Source of the DNA: Chryseobacterium geocarposphaerae
GTDB lineage: Bacteria; Bacteroidota; Bacteroidia; Flavobacteriales; Weeksellaceae
Assembly: GCF_002797535.1 (NCBI RefSeq)
Contig: NZ_PGFD01000001.1
Span: 620,001-684,000 of the forward strand
Reading direction: 5' to 3'
Length of the DNA: 64,000 nt
Positions 18,832 through 28,417 of the stretch are shown here, in pieces. Numbering within the stretch: the stretch's first letter is position 1; each line of letters begins with the position of its first letter. The notes under the pieces are model-generated. The model was not told the origin of the DNA and did no database searches. It worked only from the letters and a program-made list of their open reading frames with translations. The translations under genes were made by a program, and so were the position numbers.

Positions 18832-19858
18832 TTACGGAACCAGAACAGCTCTTCCTTTTATTTTTCCGTTTCTCATACGGTCGTAAACCTCATTAGCCTG
18901 ATCCAGTTTATACTTTTCAATTTCTATATGGATCTTCTTCTGACGGGCCAGTCCCACAACTTCCATCAGTTCCACTCTGGAACCCCAATAAGGATTGGTC
19001 ATACTTACGCCAAATGGTAAACCCGACATGCTGTATTGATAATGTCCGCCGCCTAATCCTACAATGGTAAGATCTCCGTCCAGACTCACGATTTTGGTTC
19101 CAAGCTCAATAGTAGAAGTGGCTCCTACGAAATCGATGACTACTTTGGCTTTTTTGATGCCGGTAATCTTTTGGATCTGTTCAGCAGCATTTTCATCCTT
19201 GGAATTGATCGTGTAGGCAGCTCCTAGCTCTTTTGCAAAAGCAAGCTTTTCTTCTGTAACATCACATGCAATAATAGTACTTGCACTAATTTCTCTTAAG
19301 ATCTGTATGGCAACATGTCCTAAACCACCAACACCGATTACAACAACAAACTCATCAGGAGTTAATTTCGAGATTGATCTTTTAATGGCTGAATAAGGAG
19401 TAAGAGCGGCATCGGTAAACGGAGCTGCAATTACCGGATCTAAATCAAAAATAGGAACCAACAAGCGGGAAGAGGGGACAAGCATATATTCTGCCATGCC
19501 TCCATCAAGTCCTAAACCTCCTCCATAGGCCATCTCAGACTGATGATCACAATAGTTTTCTTTAGACTGCTGACAAGGTTTACAATGTCCACATCCCCAA
19601 GGTCCATATACCAAAACGGCATCTCCCTTTTTGTAATCTTTTACATCAGATCCCCACTTCCTCTATCCAGCCTGCATTCTCATGTCCTAATGTAAATACG
19701 GAGTCTCCTACGGTACCTTCATCAATAATATGGAGATCGGAATGACAAACTCCTGCGCCTCCGATTTTTAATAAAACTTCATCTCCTTTAGGAACAGGTT
19801 TTTCCATGTCGTTTATAACACGGACATCCTTATGACCAAAAAAACGTACTGCTTTCAT
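18832..19858 (-). pseudogene. Zinc-dependent alcohol dehydrogenase, frameshifted
   Basis: Two adjacent frames together make one medium-chain alcohol dehydrogenase of about 340 residues. The N-terminal part (19858 down to about 19650) has GVCHSDLH with the catalytic-zinc cysteine and TLGHENAG. The C-terminal part has the structural-zinc cysteines (GCGHCKPCQQSKENYC), the Rossmann motif GVGGLGHVAIQ and a usual C-terminus. The frames join at a run of four G (minus strand; C-run at 19652-19655). Removing one G restores EEVGSDVKDYKKGDAV. So either a real homopolymer frameshift inactivates the gene or this is a sequencing error. The intact enzyme would interconvert alcohols and aldehydes with NAD(P). 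Confidence 0.85.
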
Positions 19859-20132
19859 AAGCTTAATTTTAGAGTTTATATACTTTAAAATTAAGGAATA
19901 TTCAACAGACAGAAATTATAAAATAATATAAAAAATGACAAAGCTTCATAAATATTAACGTAATAAATCGATACTTGTTTTTTTCGTGTCCCAAAATATA
20001 AAACGAACAGGATTCAATTCTAGAATATAATTTTAATGTATGGATTTTAAGATATTTGTATTTTTTTTAAAAAAAATATCCTTTTTCATGAAAATGAATG
20101 TTTAAAATTTTTACTTAAACTAATAAATTAGC

Positions 20133-20140
20133 TAATTTTG
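20133..20140 (+). promoter_or_regulatory. -7 promoter box (TAATTTTG)
   Basis: An exact TAnnTTTG box 35 bases before the start of the TPR-AraC regulator gene. Confidence 0.5.
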
Positions 20141-20175
20141 TGTTTTTTTAATTTTTAAAATAAAATACAATAACT

Positions 20176-21789
20176 ATGAAATTTTTAATTACTGTAAATT
20201 TGTTTTTTTTGACAGTAATATGCATATCTGCACAAAATCTGGAAAATTATAATCTTATTTATTCAAAAACCTTCCTTGAAACTTCCCAAAAAGATTTTAA
20301 TAAAGCATTAAGCATAGCGGATTCATTATTTTCAATTTCTGAAACACCAACTTTGAAAGCAAGAAGCTTAATGTTATCAGCTTCTTTATACAAACAATCT
20401 GGCGAGATAAAAAATGCAGTGGATTATGCATTAAAAGCCGAAAGTATTATAAATGGAAATGATGATGTTTGGTTAGCCAAAATCGATGGCTTTCTTGCTT
20501 CTCAATATCGTTCCTTAGGACTCCTTAATAAGTCTTTAACGTATGCCAATAAAACAATTGACGTCATTAAAAGAATTAATAATCCTGTTATTGAAAAACA
20601 GCTGATGGGCTTTGTATTACAGGAAAAGGCTTACTATGAATACGGGGTTGCCAATTATCAAAAATCTATTGCTGCAATTAGAAAGTCTCAAAGTTATTTC
20701 GATAAAAATACCCAACAGAATTATGATTTCCTAACAGCAAATAACGAACAGTTATTGGGGCTCAATTATACGGGGTTAAAAGACTATGACAAGGCACTTT
20801 TTTATTATAATAAAGCACTGCAGAAACTTAATGGAATGCCGGATAATTTCCTCAAAGCATTGGTTTATAATGGGTTTGCTCAAGTTTATATGGGTAAGAA
20901 AGATTTAGTAAAAGCAAAAGAAAATCTGGATCTTGCCGAAAAAATTTCAGAAACGTCACAATATCTTGACCTTAAAAATGAAATTTATAAAACCTCAAAA
21001 AAATACTATCTTTTGAAAGAGGACTTTAAAAAATTGTCGGAAGTGACCATGAAAAATGATTCTGTGTCAGAAAGGATTGAGAATAATTCTAAATCTTTTA
21101 TCAATGATTCATACAATAATCTTGAAAAGAAAAATAGGGAAGTAGAAAAAACAGCCGAATCCAAAAATTCGCTGATTTTTATTATTGGAGGCTTACTGAT
21201 TGTAATGGTTGTTTATTTTATAATGTATAGAAAATACCAAAAAAGAAAAATTGATAAAATTAACCAAGTAATAAAGGATTTAGAGATAAATGCAAAGTCT
21301 TTTGATCCGGATTATGTAACCAGTAAGAACGAAGATGAAGATCATATAGATGAAAATGATCATGTAGTTGTAACTGAAATAAAGGATGAGAATTCATTAA
21401 TGACAGAAGCGACTGAGATGATGATTTTAAAAAAGCTTGAGAAATTTGAAAAATCAAAACAATTTATCCGCAATGGAATTTCTTTACCTTTCCTGGCGTC
21501 ATACTGTAATACAAATACAAAATACTTATCTTACATTATTAACAGGGAAAAGAAAAAAGATTTTAATAATTACATTAATGAATTGAGAGTGCTTTTCATT
21601 ATTGAAAAAGTAAAAAATGACCCTGTATATCGTAAGTTCAAAATTGCAACCTTAGCTGAAGAAGCAGGTTTTTCTTCCCAAAGTAAATTTTCAACAGCTT
21701 TTAAGAAAGTAACAGATGTTTCTCCTTCCGAGTTTTTCCGGCATTTTTTACAATCTATTACTGAAAATTCAGAAATAATGAATGAATGA
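20176..21789 (+). CDS. TPR-membrane-AraC transcriptional regulator
   Basis: The 537-residue protein has a signal or N-terminal membrane segment (about 1-19, ending CISAQ), an extracytoplasmic TPR region (about 25-300), one membrane helix (about 333-352, SLIFIIGGLLIVMVVYFIMY), a charged linker, and an AraC-type DNA-binding domain (about 420-525: FLASYCNTNTKYLSYIINR, TLAEEAGFSSQSKFSTAFKK). This topology lets an outside signal reach a cytoplasmic DNA-binding domain without a kinase. It lies just upstream, in the same direction, of the secreted-protein pair at 22151-24733, which it may regulate. Three relatives lie at 33.4-37.8 kb. Confidence 0.85.
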   Translation: MKFLITVNLFFLTVICISAQNLENYNLIYSKTFLETSQKDFNKALSIADSLFSISETPTLKARSLMLSASLYKQSGEIKNAVDYALKAESIINGNDDVWLAKIDGFLASQYRSLGLLNKSLTYANKTIDVIKRINNPVIEKQLMGFVLQEKAYYEYGVANYQKSIAAIRKSQSYFDKNTQQNYDFLTANNEQLLGLNYTGLKDYDKALFYYNKALQKLNGMPDNFLKALVYNGFAQVYMGKKDLVKAKENLDLAEKISETSQYLDLKNEIYKTSKKYYLLKEDFKKLSEVTMKNDSVSERIENNSKSFINDSYNNLEKKNREVEKTAESKNSLIFIIGGLLIVMVVYFIMYRKYQKRKIDKINQVIKDLEINAKSFDPDYVTSKNEDEDHIDENDHVVVTEIKDENSLMTEATEMMILKKLEKFEKSKQFIRNGISLPFLASYCNTNTKYLSYIINREKKKDFNNYINELRVLFIIEKVKNDPVYRKFKIATLAEEAGFSSQSKFSTAFKKVTDVSPSEFFRHFLQSITENSEIMNE

Positions 21790-21962
21790 AATACTGAATT
21801 AATGAATGAAAAGAGAGATATTTCGCTCAAATATTTATAAATAAAAATAATCCTTAAAATCTTTGTAATTGGTTGTTTTGTAGTGTTTTATTTTTGTTTT
21901 TTATTCACCCTTTTTCAGGAATTCGTAATTACTATTATTCGTTTTAAGGAGGTAATCCATTT

Positions 21963-21970
21963 TATTTTTG
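21963..21970 (+). promoter_or_regulatory. -7 promoter box (TATTTTTG) for the 22151 operon
   Basis: An exact TAnnTTTG box in the 361-base gap before 22151; it predicts a leader of about 170 bases. I saw nothing else definite in this gap. Confidence 0.45.
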
Positions 21971-22150
21971 CACTGGAAAATTCTGAAAGTACTTGCTTTT
22001 ATTTTCCGGTTTAATTCTTAAACATTTTAATGAGCCTCTTTTCATTTTTGGATAAGCTTTTTTTAAGTTGAAGTAGCTATTAGAAAATTGCTATGAAGGA
22101 TCGGAGATATTATATTGGATTAATGACAACGAATATAAATACGATATTGA

Positions 22151-24085
22151 ATGAATAATTACGGTTTTTTATCTAGATTATTAAAGCTATTTTTTCTAAT
22201 ACTCATATCTTCTACAGTACAGGCTCAATACTGTGTGTCGGGTTGTAATCCCAATACTTTTGTAAACAGTGCCGATCCAAATACGATAGAATATGACAAC
22301 TTGATTTCTGTTTTTCATGCTTCTTTGGCGAAAGAAAAGGACGGATCTTTTAAGGTTTGGGGGCAAGTCAGTAATAGTAATGGAACTTCAGATTTATTAA
22401 GCCCGACATTAATAGCACCAAGCAATGGATTTAATTATATAGGAACCCCGCTAAGAGTGGCAGCTGGAAGTGTCAGTAACACAGGACACCAGTTTGCTTT
22501 ATTAACCACAGACGGGCTGTATGTTTGGGGGACAACAAATACTTTGGTAAGCTCAACAATTAAGACTACATCGGCTTTCGGAAAAATCACTATAAATGGT
22601 AAGACTGACGGTTTACCAGCAGGAGTAAATCCTTCAGATGTAAAAATGATGTTTGGGTCTTATCGTACTTTGGCTATTGTTACCTGTAGCGGAGATGCAT
22701 GGGTATTATCATTTAACGGATCAAAAAATGGTGATGGGACAGCAGAGGGTACAACAAACAATGTGATTTGGCATCGTGTAAAGACCTCGTTGGCAGGAAA
22801 TCCTAACCTTGACAATGTTGTTGCAATGAGAGGGACACCGAATGCGCTTTTTGCTTTAACTTCGGACGGAAAACTCTATACCTGGGGTACCGGGACCTAT
22901 ATTAACAGCGGAGCCGCAGCAACCAGAAATTATGCTACAGAAGTTTCTGCACCTATAGGGGCTACCCCAAAAATGATAGGGATGACACAAGGTGGTGCAT
23001 CACTCTTGCAGACATATTATCTTTTAGCTACCGATGGTAAACTCTACGCTATGGGGGATAACAGCAATAAACAGCTGGGGGATGGAAGTACAAATACAAG
23101 TACAGTCTGGAATGAAGTGACAGCGGTTTCAGGAAGCAATACGTTAGGTGGAAATATCGTTTGGATTTCTCCTAATGAACACTCCAACTATGCTAATTCT
23201 GCTACTATTAACGTGTTAACCAACAATAACAAGCAATGGGCTTGGGGGGCTAATAGTGGAAATATGATCGGACAGCCTACAGCATCTGCTTTTTATGATC
23301 CTATCTACATGCCGGGGAATAGCACTGCAGCTGATGGTCTCAGCCTTACCGATGAAGTAATTGCCGTAGAAACAGGAGGGCATACTACAATTAACGTTAA
23401 AAAATGTTCCCAGAACTTCGGATACGTAGGGCATAGAACTAATGGAAGTATGGGAGATGGAACTGCTACTAACAGTAATCCAACATCTTTTACGTATTCA
23501 ACATCGGTATTGATTGTTTGTGGAACAGACTTAGGACCTAAATCAAAAGATTTAAAAATTTGCTCGGGAACTACAGCGAATTTAAATAACGCAAACTTGG
23601 AGATAAATTCTTCTGAAGTGGAATGGCATGCAACAAATGATGCCAATAGCCCGGTGATAACTAATGTTACTGCAATGGGACCCGGTACGTATTATGCTTT
23701 CTTTACTGTGGCTTCAGGTAAATGTAGATTAGTAGGTACTATAGTAACAATTTCGTACTATCTTCCAACCGATCCTGGGAATCCATGTGCGTGTTATAAT
23801 CCTGGAACCATTTCAGGTACAGCACCTGATACTAAATTGGGAATCACCCTGCTAAAACGTGCCGGTACCAACTCTCCGGATAATTGGCCTATGGTAAGGA
23901 AATCTGGACATATTGCATTAGAGTCCAATACCAAGGGATTTGTAATCACAAGAATGTCTTCCACAGAAATTTCATCAATACCTGCTCCTCAGGAAGGAAT
24001 GATGGTTTATGACAAAACTGCCAAATGCCTAAAAATATATTCAGACGGTGTATGGTCGTGTTTTTCTAACCCGGCTTGTCCATAA
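22151..24085 (+). CDS. Secreted RCC1-like repeat protein (644 aa)
   Basis: A signal peptide (about 1-25, ending TVQAQ) precedes CVSGCNPN and SADPNTIEYDN. The next 400 residues contain repeated blades of the type KDGSFKVWG, TDGLYVWGT, SDGKLYTWGTG, TDGKLYAMGDN and NNKQWAWGAN, which resemble RCC1-type beta-propeller repeats. A cysteine-bearing Ig-like segment follows, then a conserved tail (APDTKLGITLLKRAGTNS, NWPMVRKSGHIALES, EGMMVYDKTAKCLKIY). The whole protein is homologous to the C-terminal quarter of the 2506-residue protein at 41389. Surface ligand binding or adhesion is a guess; no T9SS domain of the classic type is visible. Confidence 0.8.
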   Translation: MNNYGFLSRLLKLFFLILISSTVQAQYCVSGCNPNTFVNSADPNTIEYDNLISVFHASLAKEKDGSFKVWGQVSNSNGTSDLLSPTLIAPSNGFNYIGTPLRVAAGSVSNTGHQFALLTTDGLYVWGTTNTLVSSTIKTTSAFGKITINGKTDGLPAGVNPSDVKMMFGSYRTLAIVTCSGDAWVLSFNGSKNGDGTAEGTTNNVIWHRVKTSLAGNPNLDNVVAMRGTPNALFALTSDGKLYTWGTGTYINSGAAATRNYATEVSAPIGATPKMIGMTQGGASLLQTYYLLATDGKLYAMGDNSNKQLGDGSTNTSTVWNEVTAVSGSNTLGGNIVWISPNEHSNYANSATINVLTNNNKQWAWGANSGNMIGQPTASAFYDPIYMPGNSTAADGLSLTDEVIAVETGGHTTINVKKCSQNFGYVGHRTNGSMGDGTATNSNPTSFTYSTSVLIVCGTDLGPKSKDLKICSGTTANLNNANLEINSSEVEWHATNDANSPVITNVTAMGPGTYYAFFTVASGKCRLVGTIVTISYYLPTDPGNPCACYNPGTISGTAPDTKLGITLLKRAGTNSPDNWPMVRKSGHIALESNTKGFVITRMSSTEISSIPAPQEGMMVYDKTAKCLKIYSDGVWSCFSNPACP

Positions 24086-24169
24086 TAATTATAATTAATA
24101 AATCAACCACTGTCATCTTATTTAAAAATATGATGATGGACATGATATTGACTTAAAAATATAAAAAAA

Positions 24170-24733
24170 ATGAAGAAGATATTTTCCATTGTGGCTATTG
24201 CTTTATCTGCATGTGCATTTTCACAGGTTATTTTTGGGGATGCAATAGGTACCGCATCAAATAAGCAGTCTGTTCTTGTAGATTTTGCTGCTGGACAAAA
24301 TAAAGGAATTATTATACCATATGTGAGAACTGTTCCTTCAGGAGCAGGTTTAGCAGAAGGTACTATTATATTGGATGCATCTGATCAGACAAAAGCTAAA
24401 GTTAAATTTTATAACGGAGTGATAAGTGCAGATTCTCCTGAAGGATGGGCGGACTTGAGTAACGGGCATGGCGCAGATATAAATGCAATAATGACTGCAC
24501 AGCCGGTGTTGGCAGAAGATACCGGTGCAAAGGTAATCATCGGTAGTAATAGTTCCACAGCCGATGGCGTTTTGGTTTTGGAGTCGGATACGAAAGCAAT
24601 GATTCTTCCTATGGTACAGGATACCAATGATATTTTAAATCCTGCCCCAGGTATGATGGTGTATATAAATAAAACAGGAGCTAAAAGGCTGGCTGTGTAT
24701 AATGGAGAAGGGTGGACCTATTGGAAACCCTAG
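24170..24733 (+). CDS. Small secreted protein, partner of the RCC1-like protein
   Basis: The 187-residue protein has a signal peptide (about 1-18, ending CAFSQ) and the segments FAAGQNKGIIIPYV, GVLVLESDTKAMILPMV, NPAPGMMVYINKTGAKRLAVY and GEGWTYWKP. It is 84 bases downstream of the RCC1-like gene and probably cotranscribed. The protein at 49099, directly behind the 2506-residue gene, is a clear paralogue with the same last residues (WKP). The conserved two-gene order suggests the products act together. Function unknown. Confidence 0.8.
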   Translation: MKKIFSIVAIALSACAFSQVIFGDAIGTASNKQSVLVDFAAGQNKGIIIPYVRTVPSGAGLAEGTIILDASDQTKAKVKFYNGVISADSPEGWADLSNGHGADINAIMTAQPVLAEDTGAKVIIGSNSSTADGVLVLESDTKAMILPMVQDTNDILNPAPGMMVYINKTGAKRLAVYNGEGWTYWKP

Positions 24734-24761
24734 TATGATTCTAAAAAACAAATGAAATGGG

Positions 24762-24808
24762 TTATGGTTATGGGAAGATGGATAAGGTTATCTTTTCCCA
24801 TGGCCATT
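24762..24808 (+). terminator. Probable terminator
   Basis: A long imperfect hairpin centred on TATGGGAAGAT / ATCTTTTCCCATG, 30 bases after the stop at 24733. It is followed by a weak T-rich stretch. Confidence 0.5.
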
Positions 24809-24910
24809 CTTATTGTATGAATGTTTTAATGATAGTGTCATGAATCGGTTGAAATAGAATCTTGACAAAGTTGATATATTGTACTATTATACTAAAGTAA
24901 AAAGATTAAA

Positions 24911-25150
24911 ATGATAAAGATTAAGCGAAAGTTTTGCTATTTGATAGGAAAAACAAAAGAGAATATCATTTCAAATTTTGGAAAGAATTATGTTGAATCG
25001 GATAATATACTCTATTATACAATCAATAGGACCTGGTTTACGAAAGGGGTAACATTATCAATAAAATTTGACCAGCACGATAAAGTCAAATCAGTGTCTA
25101 CAATGAAAAACAACTATACATTAATATGGCATAGTGTTTTTGACAGATAA
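24911..25150 (+). CDS. Small hypothetical protein (79 aa)
   Basis: Not recognised with confidence. The order YLIGKTKENIISNFGKNY, then ILYYTINRTWFTKG and LSIKFDQHDKV, recalls the short repeat in SmpA/OmlA-like proteins (a helix, then strands ending in a calculated-value loop). No signal peptide is seen. The start ATG follows an A-rich stretch. It stands alone between two terminators. Confidence 0.5.
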   Translation: MIKIKRKFCYLIGKTKENIISNFGKNYVESDNILYYTINRTWFTKGVTLSIKFDQHDKVKSVSTMKNNYTLIWHSVFDR

Positions 25151-25171
25151 ATTTATTTCACAATTCAAAAG

Positions 25172-25275
25172 TGTTTTTGGGTAATTAGTACGTTCAAAAG
25201 TAGTCTTTTGGTGCAGAATGCTTGATTAAGTATTTCATGTTTGGTTTGTGTAGCCTCTCTTTTGGAGAGGTTTTT
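25172..25275 (+). ncRNA. Candidate small RNA, copy P
   Basis: GTAATTAGTA at 25181, then a non-coding stretch, TTTCATGTTT with GTTTGTGT, and a terminator hairpin CCTCTC / GAGAGG with five T residues. The same order of blocks occurs at 50843-50940. No frame is open across it. That two loci match suggests a conserved short transcript, but no RNA family is identified. Confidence 0.35.
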
Positions 25276-25305
25276 GTTTTCTTATATTTAGTTCAATAAA
25301 TACAA

Positions 25306-25325
25306 AACTTCCCCGAAGGGAAGTT
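25306..25325 (-). repeat. Inverted repeat with a TTCG loop on the minus strand
   Basis: AACTTCCC / GGGAAGTT. On the minus strand the loop is TTCG closed by C-G, followed by TTTTG, as in a terminator. No minus-strand gene is seen upstream of it. Confidence 0.4.
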
Positions 25326-25400
25326 AAAAAACACAAATGATGAAAAAAAATCCCATACTAATGAGATATTGCTAAGATAAATAATTTAATTTAATTTGTA

Positions 25401-26009
25401 ATGGCCCAATTGAGTTTATTTGATGCTAAAGAATTTTATGAGTTTCCAAAGGATCTTTTGGATTACAGAGAGAATTTTCTCACCAGGGAAGAAGCCGATC
25501 TGCTTAAAAACAAATTATTAGATACTGTTCCCTGGGAACAATGCACTCAAAAGATGTATGATAAGATGGTGCTGACTCCACGGCTAACGGCTTGGTATGG
25601 TGACTCACAATATAATGAATCTGAAGAAAATAAACAGCCAGCAAATCCATGGACGCCTGAGCTGCTTTCTTTAAAAGAAAGGATTGAAAAAGAATTTGGC
25701 TATCGGTTTAATGGAGTTTTATTAAACCTATATAGAGACAATAATGATTCAGTAGCATGGCATAGAGACAAAGAAAGCCGCTACGGAAAACGGCCTGTCA
25801 TCGCATCGATCAGCCTTGGCCAGACCAGAAATTTTGATTTCAGGAAAAAAGATCATCACCAGAGTAAATACAGCTTACCACTTCCACATGGTTCATTGCT
25901 TATTATGAAAGGCGATTTGCAAGAACATTGGGAACATAGAATTGCTAAGTCAACTATTTCGATGAAGGAGAGAATCAATTTGACATTCAGGTTAATTAAT
26001 GAATTATAA
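25401..26009 (+). CDS. AlkB-like 2-oxoglutarate/Fe(II) dioxygenase
   Basis: The 202-residue protein carries the AlkB signature: NLYRDNNDSVAWHRDKE with the iron ligands His121 and Asp123, the distal ligand His179 (WEHRIAKS), and the 2-oxoglutarate-binding arginines in RINLTFR (Arg191 and Arg197). The nucleotide-recognition lid precedes this (LTPRLTAWYGD). Such enzymes repair alkylated bases in DNA or RNA by oxidative demethylation. It has no signal peptide and is cytoplasmic. The gene appears monocistronic and is not next to an Ada-type regulator. Confidence 0.9.
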   Translation: MAQLSLFDAKEFYEFPKDLLDYRENFLTREEADLLKNKLLDTVPWEQCTQKMYDKMVLTPRLTAWYGDSQYNESEENKQPANPWTPELLSLKERIEKEFGYRFNGVLLNLYRDNNDSVAWHRDKESRYGKRPVIASISLGQTRNFDFRKKDHHQSKYSLPLPHGSLLIMKGDLQEHWEHRIAKSTISMKERINLTFRLINEL

Positions 26010-26137
26010 TATAGAGAGGTATAGTTCATTATAGTCTTACAGATTTCGGGAAAAGTTTCGTACCGATTTTAGAAGCAATATAAAATTTTTTGTGCATTTG
26101 TAGCTGGTTATTTCATTATTTAAAATTATTAATTTCC

Positions 26138-26145
26138 TATTTTTG
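26138..26145 (+). promoter_or_regulatory. -7 promoter box (TATTTTTG) that decides the XRE start
   Basis: An exact TAnnTTTG box only six bases before the ATG at 26152. It overlaps the alternative TTG codon at 26143, so transcription probably begins at or next to the ATG and the mRNA is nearly leaderless. Confidence 0.5.
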
Positions 26146-26151
26146 TCTACT

Positions 26152-26703
26152 ATGACTTCAAAATTAGCACATTACAGGCGTAATAAAGGATTAAGCCAGC
26201 AACAACTCGCAGATGTTTCCGGCGTGAGTGCAAGAACGATACAGCGAATCGAAAGCGGAAAGGTTGAAGCTCATCCCGCAACGTTAAAGATGCTTGCGGA
26301 CTCACTCGAAATAGGAACTGAAGAACTAATGGTAAACGATCAGTTACCAAAATCTCTGGAGATCAAAAATGAAGATAAAATAAAACCGTTTTTTCATATA
26401 TTAGCTCTGATCGGTCTTTTTCTTCCTGTTTTCAATATAATTCTTCCCGGACTTCTTTGGTTTTTTAAAAAAGATGAAGACCAGGCTTACGACCTTGAAG
26501 GGAAGTTGGTAATTAATTTTCAGATCACAATGTCGCTTCTCCTTGTACCGTCTGTTGTATTAATGGTCTTTGTATTTTCCGTTGGATTTCCGTTGGTGAT
26601 GATCATCTATTTTTATGCTCTTGTCATTTGTGCTATCAATATTTTCAGGAGCATCAATAAAAAAGACAGCTTCTATCCTTTAACCTATCGATTTTTGAGA
26701 TAA
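26152..26703 (+). CDS. XRE-family regulator with membrane C-terminus
   Basis: The product from the ATG is 183 residues; a TTG nine bases earlier lies inside the promoter box and is disfavoured. Residues about 5-60 form an XRE helix-turn-helix (LAHYRRNKGLSQQQLADVSG, VSARTIQRIESGKV). The rest has three or four hydrophobic segments (FHILALIGLFLPVFNIILPG, then the LLVPSVVLMVFVFSV region), as in DUF4870-like membrane proteins. A DNA-binding domain joined to a membrane module suggests a regulator sensing membrane state; the signal is unknown. It is followed by a separately promoted hydrolase gene. Confidence 0.85.
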   Translation: MTSKLAHYRRNKGLSQQQLADVSGVSARTIQRIESGKVEAHPATLKMLADSLEIGTEELMVNDQLPKSLEIKNEDKIKPFFHILALIGLFLPVFNIILPGLLWFFKKDEDQAYDLEGKLVINFQITMSLLLVPSVVLMVFVFSVGFPLVMIIYFYALVICAINIFRSINKKDSFYPLTYRFLR

Positions 26704-26783
26704 ACCCCTTAAAAGCCTTTTCCAGAGCCAAATGGCGTAAACTTGTCGTGAAAGAGACCTGATACATTATAGCAATTTGCCGT

Positions 26784-26791
26784 TAAATTTG
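26784..26791 (+). promoter_or_regulatory. -7 promoter box (TAAATTTG)
   Basis: An exact TAnnTTTG box 17 bases upstream of the hydrolase start at 26809. Confidence 0.5.
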
Positions 26792-26808
26792 TCACAAATA
26801 TTTCTCTC

Positions 26809-27972
26809 ATGAAAAAACTCTTCGCCCTCTTATTCTTAATCTGGATATTGCCTTTAGTTGCTCAAAAAAATATCAAGATCAGACATCTTAACGGAAAAAC
26901 AATCGATTCTCAAATTCTTCAGCAGCGGTTGTCACGTTTAGTCGATAGTGCTAAAATTGCCGGTTTGCAGATAGCCATTGTCAACCACAATAAAGTGATC
27001 TATTCATCTAGTTTCGGATATAAGGATATTGAAAACAAACAGAAGCTGAATGACAATACAGTAATGTACGCAGCCTCACTAACCAAGCCTGTGAGTGCAT
27101 ACATTTTTATGCGTCTGGTTGAGAAAGGAATATTCAGTCTCGACCAGCCTGTTTACAAATACTTGAAAAAACCGATAGGAGAGTATGCGAAATGGAAAGA
27201 TCTGGCAGAAGATCCTGAATCTTTCAATCTAATCACACCCCGAATGCTCTTAAGTCATAGTTCAGGGCTTCCGGTTCTTCGGCAATTGTATGATAACAAA
27301 GTCAATCTCATCGCCAAGCCGGGCGAAAAGTTCTATTATTCCAATGAAGGGATTAACCTTTTGGGATTTATTATAGAGGAATATACGGGAAAAAAGCTTG
27401 AGGATATTGCACGGGAAGAAGTATTTGGACCTTTGAAGATGAGCCATACAGACATGATCTGGCAAAATAAATTTGAAAATAATTTCTCCAATGCCTATTT
27501 CAAAGATGGAAAAAAATACGGTTCGGAAAGAAGAGAAAGCAGCAGAGCAGCAGGTTCAATGTCCACCACAGCGAATGATTACGCAAATTTTATGATCAAC
27601 CTGATGAAAAAGAAAGGTCTATCTGGTAAAGCTTATATTGAGATGCTAAAGCCGCAGATCATGGTGAAGAGTGAGAGAGGGTTTGGTCCTTTGAAAGACT
27701 GTATCACCAATGAGAATGATGCTATTAATCTTGCCTGGGGATTAGGAGTGGGATTGTTCAGCTCGCCTTTTGGTAAGGCTTTTTTCCATACAGGACACGG
27801 TGAAGCCAATCAGAATTACGCTGTGGCATTTCCGGAAACTGGAACAGCTGTTATCATCCTCAGCAACAGTGAGAATTTTGAAAAGAATAATGCACAGATC
27901 TTAAAGCTTTGTATAGGAGATACTTATTCACCATTGAAATGGTTGGGGCATCTGGATAAAGCTTCGGAATAG
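26809..27972 (+). CDS. Secreted beta-lactamase-family serine hydrolase
   Basis: The 387-residue protein has a signal peptide (about 1-19, ending LVAQ) and the three motifs of the serine beta-lactamase/D-peptidase family: SxxK at 90-93 (SLTK), YSN at 177-179 (FYYSNEGINLLG) and HTG near 327-329 (FFHTGHGEANQNY). Such enzymes include D-aminopeptidases, esterases and penicillin-binding-like peptidases, so a true beta-lactamase role cannot be claimed. It is exported, monocistronic, with a promoter box upstream and a terminator downstream. Confidence 0.9.
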   Translation: MKKLFALLFLIWILPLVAQKNIKIRHLNGKTIDSQILQQRLSRLVDSAKIAGLQIAIVNHNKVIYSSSFGYKDIENKQKLNDNTVMYAASLTKPVSAYIFMRLVEKGIFSLDQPVYKYLKKPIGEYAKWKDLAEDPESFNLITPRMLLSHSSGLPVLRQLYDNKVNLIAKPGEKFYYSNEGINLLGFIIEEYTGKKLEDIAREEVFGPLKMSHTDMIWQNKFENNFSNAYFKDGKKYGSERRESSRAAGSMSTTANDYANFMINLMKKKGLSGKAYIEMLKPQIMVKSERGFGPLKDCITNENDAINLAWGLGVGLFSSPFGKAFFHTGHGEANQNYAVAFPETGTAVIILSNSENFEKNNAQILKLCIGDTYSPLKWLGHLDKASE

Positions 27973-28003
27973 AAATAATAATTTTTTATTGTGTAACCGC
28001 CTG

Positions 28004-28036
28004 CCGTTGATGAGAATGATTCATCAGCGGTTTTAT
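28004..28036 (+). terminator. Terminator of the hydrolase gene
   Basis: CCGTTGATGA / TCATCAGCGG with one G-T pair, then TTTTATT. The remaining 380 bases up to 28418 hold no gene that I can support. Confidence 0.75.
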
Positions 28037-28417
28037 TATTCAGATAGAATATAATTTTATGGGATTCAGACCATACGTATTTTGTGATCCAAATATTTGT
28101 TTTTTTGAAATAATTTTACTTTTTTTGTTTAATTGCTGTATTGAAATTGGGGTTTATTGGTTTATTTATATGATAAATTAAATAAATGCCATTAAAAATA
28201 AAAGGGTGTTTCTGTAGAATGGTAAAAATGATGTGGTGGGATTGAGTGGATTTTTTTGTAATCATCCTATTAAAAAAACTATGCATGAAGAATTGATGAT
28301 CAATGATCAGGTTCATATTTCATCAGATGCTTGGGCAATTTCGTAAGTAGGCTTCGTTTTCTTACAATTTTTATAAGACTCAGGAGATTAATATTGCTAA
28401 TTAACTAATGATTAAAC

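Noticed and set aside
26809..27972. Antibiotic-resistance beta-lactamase
   Set aside because: SxxK, YSN and HTG motifs are shared by many esterases and peptidases; nothing here points to beta-lactam hydrolysis.
28116..28316. 66-codon minus-strand ORF
   Set aside because: Low-complexity sequence with no promoter, signal or terminator; not supported.
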